This document shows, piece after piece, positions 1 through 7,756 of a stretch of DNA of 64,000 bases; the stretch's first letter is position 1, and the number at the start of each line of letters is the position of its first letter. The notes beneath the pieces were generated by a model that saw only the letters and a program-made list of their open reading frames with translations, had not been told where the DNA came from and did no database searches. The position numbers and the translations under genes were made by a program. Source of the DNA: JANQIV01 sp050117315 (lineage in GTDB: Bacteria; Bacteroidota; Ignavibacteria; Ignavibacteriales; Melioribacteraceae); the NCBI GenBank assembly GCA_050117315.1, contig JASFMY010000018.1, positions 1 to 64,000 of the forward strand, given 5' to 3'.

Positions 1-2
1 TA

Positions 3-500
3 AGATTTATAGAAGCCCAACAAGATAGAATGATATTATCCTATCAAGCAGAAAAGGCAAAGTATATAGAAGAGTTTAAGCAACTACGGAAAAAAATACC
101 GGTAATAGATCAGATGTGTAGAATAAGTGGGATAGATACCATAAGTTCGGTAAAGATATACGGGATAGTCATAGATGCAAGAAGATTTAAGAATAAGAAC
201 AAATACTGGGGCTACAGTGGGTTGGCAGACCATCAGAAGACCAGCGGAAATAGGAATTATGGAAAGAGAAGAGTAAGACATTCGAGAGTATTAAAGAGAG
301 TATATAAGACAGCAGCCTTAGCGGCAATACGAGGGAACAATGATATAAGCGAATATTATGAACAACTAAAAAGCAAGGGTATGAGTGATTATAAAGCAAG
401 GCATTCAGTAGCACGTTATATATCCAAGGTCACCTATGCAATGATGAAAAACGGAACAGAATATAAATCATATTCATGGAGAAAAGAAATGGCAGCATAG
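3..500 (+). CDS. IS110-family transposase, C-terminal part (5' end outside window)
   Basis: The reading frame is open from the left edge of the window, so the N-terminal RuvC-like DEDD domain lies outside it. The visible part matches the C-terminal Transposase_20 (IS116/IS110/IS902) domain: an IPVIDQMCRISGID stretch standing for the usual IPGIG start, a D..RF motif, a GYSGLADHQKTSGN segment with the serine-glycine typical of the second catalytic site, a basic KRRVRHSRVLKR stretch and a final alanine-rich helix. IS110 enzymes are DEDD/serine transposases guided by an element-encoded bridge RNA. Nearly 490 non-coding bases follow the gene, which would suit the IS1111-type arrangement with the RNA at the right end. 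Family assignment is firm; whether the copy is active cannot be judged. Confidence 0.85.
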   Translation, partial: RFIEAQQDRMILSYQAEKAKYIEEFKQLRKKIPVIDQMCRISGIDTISSVKIYGIVIDARRFKNKNKYWGYSGLADHQKTSGNRNYGKRRVRHSRVLKRVYKTAALAAIRGNNDISEYYEQLKSKGMSDYKARHSVARYISKVTYAMMKNGTEYKSYSWRKEMAA

Positions 501-988
501 AGAAAAAAAAGAAGAAGTATGCTGTCGTATGAAAAGCAAAACCAACAGAAAAAGGCAAATAACTAAAAGAGAAAGGGGAATAGGTTCAATCGAAATGATG
601 CTACAAAGAGAGCCAAGTAATGTCGAATAACCATTCCCCGGTATTTATACTCAAGAATTTACCATAGCCCTAAGAGAGTGAATAAATCAGCTTCATAGAG
701 GCTCAAATAGACGCGTAGAAAAAAACTCAAGAAAAAAATAAAGTAAAGAAAGTTATCTAAAAAGCCGGACTGTTGAAAAAGATAAAAACAAAAAAAAGAC
801 AGTGTATAAATTGCCAGAAAGTGAGCCCAAAAGCAGAGAAGTAAAAAATTGCATTTTTTTTGCTAAGGGGGAGTTATTTTCTCTTGACTTTTTTCTTAAT
901 AGACTTTTCGATCCCTCTCTTTTTAAGACCTGCCCGCCGTACGAGACTTTGGGAGGCGGGGAGGATTTAGGTGAGTTCTAAATAAAAA
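501..988. other. Non-coding tail of the IS110 element and flanking DNA
   Basis: No gene is visible here. The left part is A-rich on the + strand and probably belongs to the IS110 right end; its border cannot be fixed by eye. It contains the stem-loop listed separately at 575-639. Near 933-960 a GC-rich hairpin (CCCGCC pairing with GGCGGG) stands out from the AT-rich background, and at 963-996 an 8-bp inverted repeat (GGATTTAG/CTAAATCC) touches the end of the Fic remnant, so the junction between element and chromosome may lie there. Confidence 0.5.
571..645 (+). ncRNA. Candidate structured RNA (possible IS110 bridge RNA segment)
   Basis: About 75 nt downstream of the transposase stop, GGGGAAT (575-581) plus GGTT (583-586) can pair with AACC (629-632) plus ATTCCCC (633-639), separated only by one bulged A. 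This gives an 11-bp stem closing a roughly 42-nt internal region that can pair weakly (TCGA/TCGA). IS110-family elements are known to encode a bridge RNA in a non-coding end, with internal loops that pair to target and donor. The position after the transposase fits the IS1111 subgroup. The role is inferred from position and fold only. Confidence 0.35.
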
Positions 989-1672
989 CTAAATCCCAAA
1001 ACCAATTTGCAACAAGTATATATAAACAAATATAAAATGCCCCAATACTGCCCGGACAGCCGGTTCATTTTCATTTTGTAACAATTCGAATAAAGCCGGC
1101 ATTGCATCCCTAACACCATCGCTGCTTAACGGAATATGTGAAGACTTGCCGATAAACCCGGCGAGACCTGAACGCTTTAACAAGCCGGCCGTAACACTTG
1201 GAGCAAACATTTCCCTGTACCAATCTCCATGATCTGCATCTGCTATTTTCCCGGGTTTTTGACCTTTGAAAACTTTTTCAATGCTTTTTTTCACCACTTC
1301 AAAAGCAAGGTAGTAACCCCTCGCTGCCATAGCATTTTTCTGCTCTTTATCTTTCGGGTTCCAATTCCCGCTGTGTATTGAAATTGATTGCTCAGGTGAA
1401 ATACACCAATCCTTCCCAAACCTGTTGTTTAGATATACTTCACAAAAAAGCCAAAATGCTGCATATCATGAAGTGCTGTCTCCCTTAGTTTCTTCGGGGC
1501 GACTTGAAACATACCATCCCCTCATTACTTCCCGGATAAAGCCGTTTTTAAGAAGGCGGTCTTTGTGAGTCCGTGAAATATCACCGGATTTTACAATTGA
1601 TGTTCCGTTATTATTCTGAAGCTTTTTTAATACTTCAAGCGATTCCGCTAACTTTTCTGCCGGTGTCGGCAT
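989..1672 (-). pseudogene. Fic-family adenylyltransferase remnant (nonsense mutation, internal deletions, lost active site)
   Basis: Reading from 1672 downward, the first 68 codons (MPTPAEKLAESLEVLKK..., then TKGDSTS) match the N-terminus of a family of roughly 500-residue Fic proteins, as remembered. A TGA at 1466-1468 stands where the family has Trp (S-T-S-stop-Y-A-A-F-W). The same frame then continues through SIHSGNWNPKDKEQKNAMAARGYY to the Fic domain. Residues normally lying between the two SG.W segments are missing, suggesting a deletion between short repeats, and a few residues are lost after SGLAGF. The frame ends just after GHFIFVYI, where the HPFxxGNGR catalytic motif should begin. 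Stop, deletions and missing motif together mean the gene is dead. The intact protein would AMPylate target proteins. Confidence 0.85.
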
Positions 1673-1694
1673 GGATCAGTTCCTTAGTCTTTAT

Positions 1695-1772
1695 AATTTG
1701 TGTGCAATTTATCGTTTATTCTGTCGTGTGATATATCGTCTATTACGCTGTGTAATTTATCGTTTATTCTGT
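1695..1772. repeat. Three-copy 24-bp tandem repeat
   Basis: The core TATCGTTTATTC recurs at 1711, 1735 (as TATCGTCTATTA) and 1759, an exact 24-bp period, with the flanking TGTGTAAT-like part also repeated. The array lies directly upstream of the dead Fic gene start. No coding sense is evident. Confidence 0.75.
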
Positions 1773-1808
1773 AAAACCATTGTTTGGAATTAAAAAAGCA
1801 ATTAGAAT

Positions 1809-1837
1809 AAACCAACTTCCTTGAAGGAAGTTGGTTT
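1809..1837. repeat. Perfect 29-bp palindrome
   Basis: AAACCAACTTCCTT (1809-1822) and AAGGAAGTTGGTTT (1824-1837) are perfect reverse complements around a single central base. A second partial copy of the arm (CCAACTTTTTTT near 1859 and AAAGTTGG near 1893) flanks a small CCCCG/CGGGG hairpin. It may be the end of a miniature element or a protein-binding palindrome; no T-run directly follows, so it is a poor terminator. Confidence 0.7.
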
Positions 1838-1919
1838 ATAAATAGGCGTAAGAGAAATCCAACTTTTTTTATTTACCCCGTCCAGCGGGGAGAAAGTTGG
1901 TCGTTTCTTGCGGGACATT

Positions 1920-2213
1920 CCATTTAACAACTTAATTGTGCCATCTAGTCACTCGACTATGCCATTTAGTCATTTGATTATTCCATTTAACCATCTTATC
2001 ATTCCATTTAACAACATAATTGTGCCATCTAGTCACTTGATTATGCCATCTAGTCATTTGATTATTCCATTTAACCATCTTACCATTCCATTTAACAACT
2101 TAATTGTGCCGTCTGGTCACTCGATTATGTCATCTAATCATTTGATTATTCCATCCGGCATCAAGTTTTTTTCATCCAGCATCAAATTCATTTCGTCCGG
2201 CATCAAATTGTTT
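1920..2213. repeat. 21-bp minisatellite, 14 units, with 84-bp higher-order period
   Basis: Fourteen consecutive 21-bp units begin with CCAT, CCGT, TCAT or TCGT. Units 1, 5 and 9 are nearly the same, as are 2, 6, 10 and 3, 7, 11, so the array grew by duplication of four-unit (84-bp) blocks. The last three units diverge together (all carry GCATCAA). Because 21 is a multiple of three, the + frame stays open from an ATG at 1908 to a TGA at 2333, giving a heptapeptide repeat of the P-F-N-H-L-I-I type. I see no good ribosome binding site at 1908 and the predicted protein has no known likeness, so it is listed as a repeat, not a gene. Confidence 0.85.
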
Positions 2214-2329
2214 ATGATGTATTTTGAATATGTCAAAGGAGGAAAAAGGCTGCGTGACAAAATATTTTCTCCTAATTTTCCGGAAATTTCTAAAAATAAT
2301 TTTCTATCTTTATTTTATTTGGGAGAAGC

Positions 2330-2536
2330 ATGAGTTCATTTTCCTGTCAATATATTGATTTAAAAGATGGTTACTGCCTGCGTTTAAAAAAGGAATGTGT
2401 CCCGGGAAGACCGGGCTGTGTTCTTTACGGCAAGGTTCAATTTGCTGTTCCCGCTGAGCAAAGAATTAAAGAGAAGTCAAAAGCAGAAGAATGCTCGATA
2501 AAAGAAAAGTATGGAAGGAAAAATAGAAAGCAATAA
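2330..2536 (+). CDS. Small Cys-rich protein, unknown function
   Basis: Sixty-eight residues with four cysteines in the first half (C6, then CLRLKKEC and a C after GRPG) and a lysine/glutamate-rich, probably helical tail. The start is supported by GGGAGAA a few bases before ATG. The Cys spacing could suit a zinc- or cluster-binding knuckle but I do not recognise the family. Its ATG overlaps the stop of the open minisatellite frame (ATGA), which is probably coincidence. The following larC gene is convergent. Coding status is likely but not certain because it is so short. Confidence 0.55.
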   Translation: MSSFSCQYIDLKDGYCLRLKKECVPGRPGCVLYGKVQFAVPAEQRIKEKSKAEECSIKEKYGRKNRKQ

Positions 2537-2608
2537 TAAACCCATGCCTTAATTGACTTATAGTAAGAGCATTCATTCGATTTCCCTTTTGGGGGAACGA
2601 CAATACAT

Positions 2609-3778
2609 CTAAAGATTATTTCTTTTATACGCTTCTATTATTTTTAACGAAACCTCTTGCGGACCGATATTATTTAACAAAGAATATTTTACCACATCTT
2701 CCGCTGCGGGTTTTATTTTTAATTCGCCGTTACGATTCTTTGTTACTTTTATCTTACAAACTCCAAAAGCGGTTTCAACTTCAACAACTTCTCTTGTCAA
2801 CTCAAATCTCTTGGTTTTATAATACCGTATGCCGATGGTTGGGGTTAATGAGAAAATCGTATCCGTGATATCATTCAGATTTTTTTCTTTGCAGAGTACA
2901 GTTAAAATTAAACCCGGCCTGCCTTTTTTCATTATTACCTGGCTGTAATAAAAATCAAGCGCCCCGGCATTTAACAATTCTTCTTGAAATTCTATTCCTA
3001 GAAATTCGGGCTGGTAATCATCAAGATTAGTTTCAACAACGAGGACTTCATTTTCTTCGCCGGCTTTTTTGCAGATTGACAGCCTTAACAAATTCGGCGT
3101 TTCAAAATTTTTCTCTCCCGAACCGTAAGCCGTTTGTATGTCTGTAAGCGGCGGTAAATTAAAATTTGGGTTGAGATATTTTATAATAGCCGCGCCTGTC
3201 GGGGTCAACCGTTCGCCTTCTTCCGGGCCGGGAATGCATTGCAAATCTTCGGCAATCAACTTAGTCGCGGGACAGGGAACAGGCAGTTGACCGTGGGCCG
3301 TATTTACAAACCCGTAGCCGGTCACAAGAGGTGTAGAATATGTTTCTTCGATCTGGAGGATATCAATCAACCATGCCGAACCGACAACATCAATAATTGA
3401 ATCAAGCGCCCCCACTTCGTGAAAATGAATTTTCTCAATTGTTGTACCGTGCACTTCGGCTTCTGCCTTGCCGATTATGTTAAATATTGAACGGGCAATT
3501 TCTTTTGCGTTTTCGGTCAGCCCGGAGTTGTCTATAATTTCAAAGATATGTTTTAAATGCCGGTGCTTATGTTCTTCAACTTTGTTCTTTACAAGAACCT
3601 GTTTGCAGGCAATCCCGTTTTTTTTGATATCTTCAATTACGATTTCAACTTTATCATCTAACCGGAGTACAGCAGGAAGTTGCTTTAATTCTTCGTATTT
3701 GTCGGCCAGACCTGCCAAAGCTCCAAGCATCATGTCTCCGCTTGCACCGGAGAACGCTTCAATTTTTAGTATACTCAT
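2609..3778 (-). CDS. larC: LarC, nickel insertion enzyme for the nickel-pincer nucleotide cofactor
   Basis: This 389-residue protein is a full-length LarC (DUF111), the CTP-dependent nickel cyclometallase that inserts Ni into the pyridinium bis-thiocarboxylate mononucleotide made by LarB and LarE. It opens with the family's FSGASGDMMLGAL motif, carries a His-rich stretch (EEHKHRHLKH, about residues 69-78) typical of the nickel-handling region, then IHFHEVGALDSIIDVVG and the GERLTPTGAA motif. The C-terminal half (ETNLDDYQPE...) is the cyclometallase domain. In Lactobacillus plantarum the gene is read as two parts joined by frameshifting; here it is one uninterrupted frame. It is last in a larE-larB-larC operon and starts one base after the larB stop. 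Confidence 0.93.
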   Translation of the reverse strand: MSILKIEAFSGASGDMMLGALAGLADKYEELKQLPAVLRLDDKVEIVIEDIKKNGIACKQVLVKNKVEEHKHRHLKHIFEIIDNSGLTENAKEIARSIFNIIGKAEAEVHGTTIEKIHFHEVGALDSIIDVVGSAWLIDILQIEETYSTPLVTGYGFVNTAHGQLPVPCPATKLIAEDLQCIPGPEEGERLTPTGAAIIKYLNPNFNLPPLTDIQTAYGSGEKNFETPNLLRLSICKKAGEENEVLVVETNLDDYQPEFLGIEFQEELLNAGALDFYYSQVIMKKGRPGLILTVLCKEKNLNDITDTIFSLTPTIGIRYYKTKRFELTREVVEVETAFGVCKIKVTKNRNGELKIKPAAEDVVKYSLLNNIGPQEVSLKIIEAYKRNNL

Positions 3779-3779
3779 T

Positions 3780-4445
3780 TTATTTTTTCTTTTTGTTAAT
3801 GTTTAATATCCTGAAAGCCGCTATTGCAGCCCCGTAACCGTTATCAATGTTTACAACAGATAAACCGTTTGCACAACTCGAAAGCATTGAGTTCAACGCA
3901 ACATTGCCTCCTTCGGCAACGCCGTAGCCAACACTTACGGGCACACAAATTATAGGTTGGGAAAATAAGCCGCCGACAACAGTAGGCAGAGCCCCTTCAA
4001 AACCGGCGCAAACAATTAACACTTTGAACTGTTTAATTTCGTCAACACTGTTAAGCAAGCGGTATATACCCGCGGCGCCTATGTCGACAAAACGTTTTGA
4101 GCTGATACCCAGGAATGATAAAGTGTAATGTGCTTCGTTAACAACAAACTCATCGGATGAGCCTCCGGAAATAATTGCAACTGCAGGCTTTGTTCTGTTT
4201 AACTTTGGGAGTTTACCTATAGTAAATATTTGTGAAACTTCATCGTAAAAACTATTCTTAAATTCATCTTTTAAAGTTTCATATTTGTCATGCTGCAGCT
4301 TTGTTACAAGTACTTTTTTCTGACGGATTAAAATATCTTTTATAATATTTCTCAAAGTATTTACATCTTTGTTCGAAGCGAATACAACTTCGGGGAATCC
4401 GATCCTGCTCACCCGGTTAAAATCGATATTGTAATTTTTACTCAT
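3780..4445 (-). CDS. larB: LarB, pyridinium-3,5-biscarboxylate mononucleotide synthase
   Basis: The 221-residue protein carries the PurE-like fold of LarB, which carboxylates and hydrolyses nicotinic acid adenine dinucleotide in the first step of nickel-pincer cofactor synthesis. The family features are AIISGGSSDEFV (about residues 90-101), DIGAAGIYRLL, CAGFEGALPTVVGGL and VPVSVGYGVAEGG. Cys191 in SCANG, followed by VVNIDNGYGAA, is probably the cysteine that forms the substrate adduct. Its start overlaps the larE stop by four bases (ATGA), so the two are likely translationally coupled. No lactate racemase larA lies in the window, so the client enzyme is unknown. Confidence 0.93.
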   Translation of the reverse strand: MSKNYNIDFNRVSRIGFPEVVFASNKDVNTLRNIIKDILIRQKKVLVTKLQHDKYETLKDEFKNSFYDEVSQIFTIGKLPKLNRTKPAVAIISGGSSDEFVVNEAHYTLSFLGISSKRFVDIGAAGIYRLLNSVDEIKQFKVLIVCAGFEGALPTVVGGLFSQPIICVPVSVGYGVAEGGNVALNSMLSSCANGLSVVNIDNGYGAAIAAFRILNINKKKK

Positions 4446-5251
4446 AAAGCTCTGTTTAGTTTTCCCGAAATAAGTCCTTCATCGTCTATAGTACACGAGG
4501 TGAACCCTTCCATAAGTATTTTTTCTTTTATGTGTTCGAAGCGGTCTTCCAGTTTATTCATCATGTTTTTAGGAACTTCAATTTTAGCAGAGTTATTGAT
4601 ATTTCTTACGCGGACATCTTCAAAACCGAAGTCGTTTAATATTTTTTCCGCGTTTTCAACCTGCTTTAATTTCTCTTTTGTTATTTCCTGTCCGTAAGGG
4701 AAGCGGCTGCTTAAACACGGACTCGCAGGCTTATTCCAAACCGGAAGTCCGAAATACAAAGCCAGTTCACGGATATCGTTTTTTGTAATTTCACAATTTA
4801 TAAAAGGGCTTGCTGCATTTAATTCTGCCGAGGCTTTCAAGCCCGGCCGGTAATCTCCTAGGTCGCTGTAATTGTTACCGTTGATAATTTTATAATCTTT
4901 ATATTTGTTTGCAGCAAGTTCAGTCATCAAATTATATAATTCCGATTTGCAGAAGTAACACCTGTTAGCCGGGTTAGATGTATAATTTTCATTTTCCATT
5001 TCACGCGTATAAATTATTTCATATTTAACATCATATTTTTTACAGAAGTTTATAGCAGTGTCAAAATCTTTTTGTTTTAAACTGGCAGAGTTTGAGATGA
5101 CCGCAACTGCATTTTCTTTCGTCAAAAATTTCCGCGCAAGGTATGCTGCAAGGCAAGAATCAACACCGCCCGAAAGGGCAATCAGTACCTTGCCGTGGCC
5201 TATTAATTCCGTTTGAAATTTTTCTAGTTTGTTCAGGATATCTTTATTCAA
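4442..5251 (-). CDS. larE: LarE, ATP-dependent sulfurtransferase for the nickel-pincer cofactor
   Basis: The 269-residue PP-loop protein shows ALSGGVDSCLAAY (about residues 25-37, the ATP pyrophosphatase loop). It then has NRCYFCKSELY with Cys98 and Cys101, a GNNYSDLGDYRPG segment, and KPASPCLSSRFPYG with Cys179 at the site of the sacrificial cysteine of L. plantarum LarE. LarE adenylates the LarB product and replaces its carboxylates with thiocarboxylates. Having the CxxC pair as well as Cys179 suggests the three-cysteine type thought to use a [4Fe-4S] cluster instead of sacrificing its own sulfur; this is an inference. It is first in the larEBC operon. Confidence 0.92.
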   Translation of the reverse strand: MNKDILNKLEKFQTELIGHGKVLIALSGGVDSCLAAYLARKFLTKENAVAVISNSASLKQKDFDTAINFCKKYDVKYEIIYTREMENENYTSNPANRCYFCKSELYNLMTELAANKYKDYKIINGNNYSDLGDYRPGLKASAELNAASPFINCEITKNDIRELALYFGLPVWNKPASPCLSSRFPYGQEITKEKLKQVENAEKILNDFGFEDVRVRNINNSAKIEVPKNMMNKLEDRFEHIKEKILMEGFTSCTIDDEGLISGKLNRAL

Positions 5252-5537
5252 AGTTTTTTACTTTCTTAAACTTTAACGTAGTATTATAAAGTTGAAATAC
5301 AATATGCATTAAAAAATTTTTTTACTCAACATCAGCCGGGTTGCCAAACTAACTTAACTAGAGTTTCAGCAAAATTAGATATCTAAACGTTTTGTCATTT
5401 CGATCCCGATGTTTTTTTATCGGGAGAGAAATCTTTGAAATCTAATTGAAAGATTTCCCGCCAAAAAGACGGCGGACAGGCTCACCCAAAAAACGGATTC
5501 GAAAAGACAGACTTTTATTTTGCAGAAACTTAACTCA
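5252..5537. other. Intergenic region between larE and bshC
   Basis: No gene is evident. The stretch should hold the larE promoter near its left end, although I see no good TAnnTTTG box. The right half contains the two-hairpin palindromic repeat described at 5393-5470, then a short GC-richer stretch with CCGCC and GGCGG. Confidence 0.5.
5393..5470. repeat. REP-like two-hairpin palindromic repeat
   Basis: TCCCGAT (5404-5410) pairs with ATCGGGA (5419-5425) across a T-rich loop, and GAAATCTTT (5428-5436) pairs with AAAGATTTC (5449-5457). The outline GTCATTTCGA...GAGAAATCTTT resembles short dispersed palindromes that I recall as common between genes in Bacteroidota and relatives. It lies downstream of bshC and upstream of larE. 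Only one copy is seen in this window. Confidence 0.55.
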
Positions 5538-7169
5538 TTATATCTCTATTACCTGGTGCTTAAATTTATCGATCTCAATACTAAAGAATATATCATCAAG
5601 AATATGTTTACCGTATTTGTTTGTGAAGTAAATATAATTTAATTCTCTTTCCTGCAAGTTGTCGTTCGGGTAAAAAACTAATCTTGCTTTGGCAATCTGC
5701 CGAACCACCGTTTCATGTAACCGTTCCTGTGCTTTCACGGATTTGCTTTTAAGCTGGTCAAGCGACTGAATGATTCTCTGTTCCGTTTTGTTTGCTGTTT
5801 CCGGCAATGTTTTATCAATGTTTGACAATTGTCCGGTAAGTTCATTCATTGTTTTTGCAATGCTTTCATTTGAGTTATCAAATAGTTCATCCAGGTTTGT
5901 ATCGCTTATACTTTTAATCACTTTTGAATTTAATTCGGATTCTTCGGTAAATAAATCGCCGTACTTTAGGTTATATTTTTCAAGTAAGGAAACCACGTTT
6001 TTTTCAGAGATTGAAACCGATGCTCTCGGGTAAATGATCGGCTGCGCTATGTTGAAAAATTCATAAAGCGGAAGCACCTGGGCGAAATAACTTATCTCGC
6101 CGGGACCTGCAATATAAAAAGCAGTAGACAACAAATAATCCTGGCATATCGGCCTTAACAAAACATTCCCGCTGAATTTTTCTGGGAACATATAAAGCAG
6201 CTCGAGAATTTCATCTTTGGTAAATGATTTTCTTCTGCCTTTTAATTTATAATTATTTTCACTCGGTTCAATTAAATACCTGCCGTTATCATCGGACATA
6301 AATAAATTAATCGGTTTTACTTTTACCTGTGCATGGTAAAGTTCCTCAAGCTCAGCGCTTCGTTCAACTATTTTATCCGTATGATCGCTGTAGTTTTCCA
6401 GTTCTTTTTGAAAGATATGGATCAACTGTTTTTTTACATCTTCGTTTTGAGGATTAAAAATTATCAGTCCGTATTTATCGAAAATTGAAAACATCAAAGA
6501 GAAAAATGCAGATGAAAACGATTCGCCTTTTTTATAAATAGATTTTAATTCGTTAATTATCCTCTCAGTAAATTCCGTTTCGCGTAAGTTATTTTTTATA
6601 TCGTCAATAACCTGTTCAATATCTTCGTTAAAAATTAATTTACCCACACTTTCTTTTTTATCATCGTCATCCTTTTTTTCCAGGTAGCCTATATTTGACA
6701 GGCGGTTTTCATTGTTTATAATATTCAGGCTGCGGACTTCGTTAAAATCGTGGTCGTCGCCTTCAAGCCAGAAAACAGGAATAAAATTATAATCGGCATA
6801 TTCATTGTTTAATTCGTCTGCCAACTTAATCGCAGTGATGGTTTTATAAAACGTGTAAAGCGGTCCGCCAAACAAACCGAGCTGCTGTCCCGTAACTATT
6901 GAAAAAGTATTAGCCGATTTAAGCAGTTCAATATTTTCTTTGGTTTTTGATGATACGGTTTTTCCTTCGTACTGCTTTTTTATGATCTCAACCAAAATTG
7001 ATTTATCAAGTCTATCATATTCTGAAACCTTATTAAAGAAATCCGGGTAACCGGCTTTATCTCTGAAGTTTCTTTCAAAAAATTTTTCTACATTTTCAAA
7101 TTCATAAAGGTAGTCTAAGTATAAATTTTGGTTCCCGGGTATATCGGAAAAATTTATAAACATTCTCAC
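5538..7169 (-). CDS. bshC: BshC, putative cysteine-adding enzyme of bacillithiol synthesis
   Basis: At 543 residues this is a full-length BshC. It has the NTFSIVTGQQLGLFGGP motif (about residues 87-104), FIPVFWLEGDDHDFNEV, a central LLRPICQDYLLSTAFYIAGPGEI segment and YPRASVSI, all typical of the family, followed by a C-terminal coiled coil rich in Glu, Lys and Leu. BshC joins cysteine to glucosaminyl-malate, the last step of bacillithiol production. bshA and bshB are not nearby, as is usual in this phylum. The start at 7169 has GAGGTGAG just upstream. A 37-bp gap separates it from the membrane protein upstream, so they may be cotranscribed. Confidence 0.92.
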   Translation of the reverse strand: MRMFINFSDIPGNQNLYLDYLYEFENVEKFFERNFRDKAGYPDFFNKVSEYDRLDKSILVEIIKKQYEGKTVSSKTKENIELLKSANTFSIVTGQQLGLFGGPLYTFYKTITAIKLADELNNEYADYNFIPVFWLEGDDHDFNEVRSLNIINNENRLSNIGYLEKKDDDDKKESVGKLIFNEDIEQVIDDIKNNLRETEFTERIINELKSIYKKGESFSSAFFSLMFSIFDKYGLIIFNPQNEDVKKQLIHIFQKELENYSDHTDKIVERSAELEELYHAQVKVKPINLFMSDDNGRYLIEPSENNYKLKGRRKSFTKDEILELLYMFPEKFSGNVLLRPICQDYLLSTAFYIAGPGEISYFAQVLPLYEFFNIAQPIIYPRASVSISEKNVVSLLEKYNLKYGDLFTEESELNSKVIKSISDTNLDELFDNSNESIAKTMNELTGQLSNIDKTLPETANKTEQRIIQSLDQLKSKSVKAQERLHETVVRQIAKARLVFYPNDNLQERELNYIYFTNKYGKHILDDIFFSIEIDKFKHQVIEI

Positions 7170-7206
7170 CTCGATTGGTATGTTTCGTAGTATTTTGCTT
7201 GCAAAG

Positions 7207-7686
7207 TTACAAAACCTTTAGATGTATTAAAATCCAAATTATTATTACCGCTAAAGGTGTTGTTTTTACTATATATTGATTAATACCTATCTTTTCCATG
7301 TTTCTCAAGAACCTGTCCGCCCAAATATAATCAGGGCCAATGTGCCTTACGGTTTTATGGAGAACAACCGCAATAACAAAATCGTGAACAAGGGTTCTGA
7401 AAATTATCCCGAACAAAAAGAGTTGAATGCAGAAAATTAAATCCTTTGTGAAAAGGTAAACGAAAACCAGCATTACGACCTTGACAATAATTTTTTCAAC
7501 GGTATCCCAATATTTCCACTTTAATTCGTATTTTTGGTGCTCTGATTTTAGTGAATTAATTGTTGCGGTATCTAATTTGTCTTTAAATAAATTTACTTCC
7601 TTTATAAAAGCAACATCGTGCAAACTTTGGACTGCGTAATAAATAATCCAGAATAATATTAAAAAAAGAAAGATTGATATTTCCAT
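7207..7686 (-). CDS. Small integral membrane protein, unknown function
   Basis: A 159-residue protein with about four hydrophobic segments: residues 2-20 (ISIFLFLILFWIIYYAV), about 65-85, about 85-110 and a C-terminal one (LAVIIIWILIHLKVL). The part between the first and second segments is charged and probably cytoplasmic. Histidines in LVHDFVIAVVLHKTVRH might mark a functional site. I do not recognise the family. It precedes bshC in the same direction with a 37-bp gap and is divergent from the flippase-like gene at 7757. Confidence 0.7.
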   Translation of the reverse strand: MEISIFLFLILFWIIYYAVQSLHDVAFIKEVNLFKDKLDTATINSLKSEHQKYELKWKYWDTVEKIIVKVVMLVFVYLFTKDLIFCIQLFLFGIIFRTLVHDFVIAVVLHKTVRHIGPDYIWADRFLRNMEKIGINQYIVKTTPLAVIIIWILIHLKVL

Positions 7687-7756
7687 TATTCAGTTAGTTG
7701 TTTAAGAAATATTTTAAGGTGCCCTGATAAAACTTAAAAAAACAAATATAATCTAT

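Noticed and set aside
1809..1837. Rho-independent terminator
   Set aside because: The palindrome is perfect but has a one-base centre and no T-run directly after either arm.
1908..2333. 141-aa protein gene over the minisatellite
   Set aside because: No ribosome site and no recognisable domain; the frame is open mainly because 21 is a multiple of three. Kept as repeat and raised as an open question.
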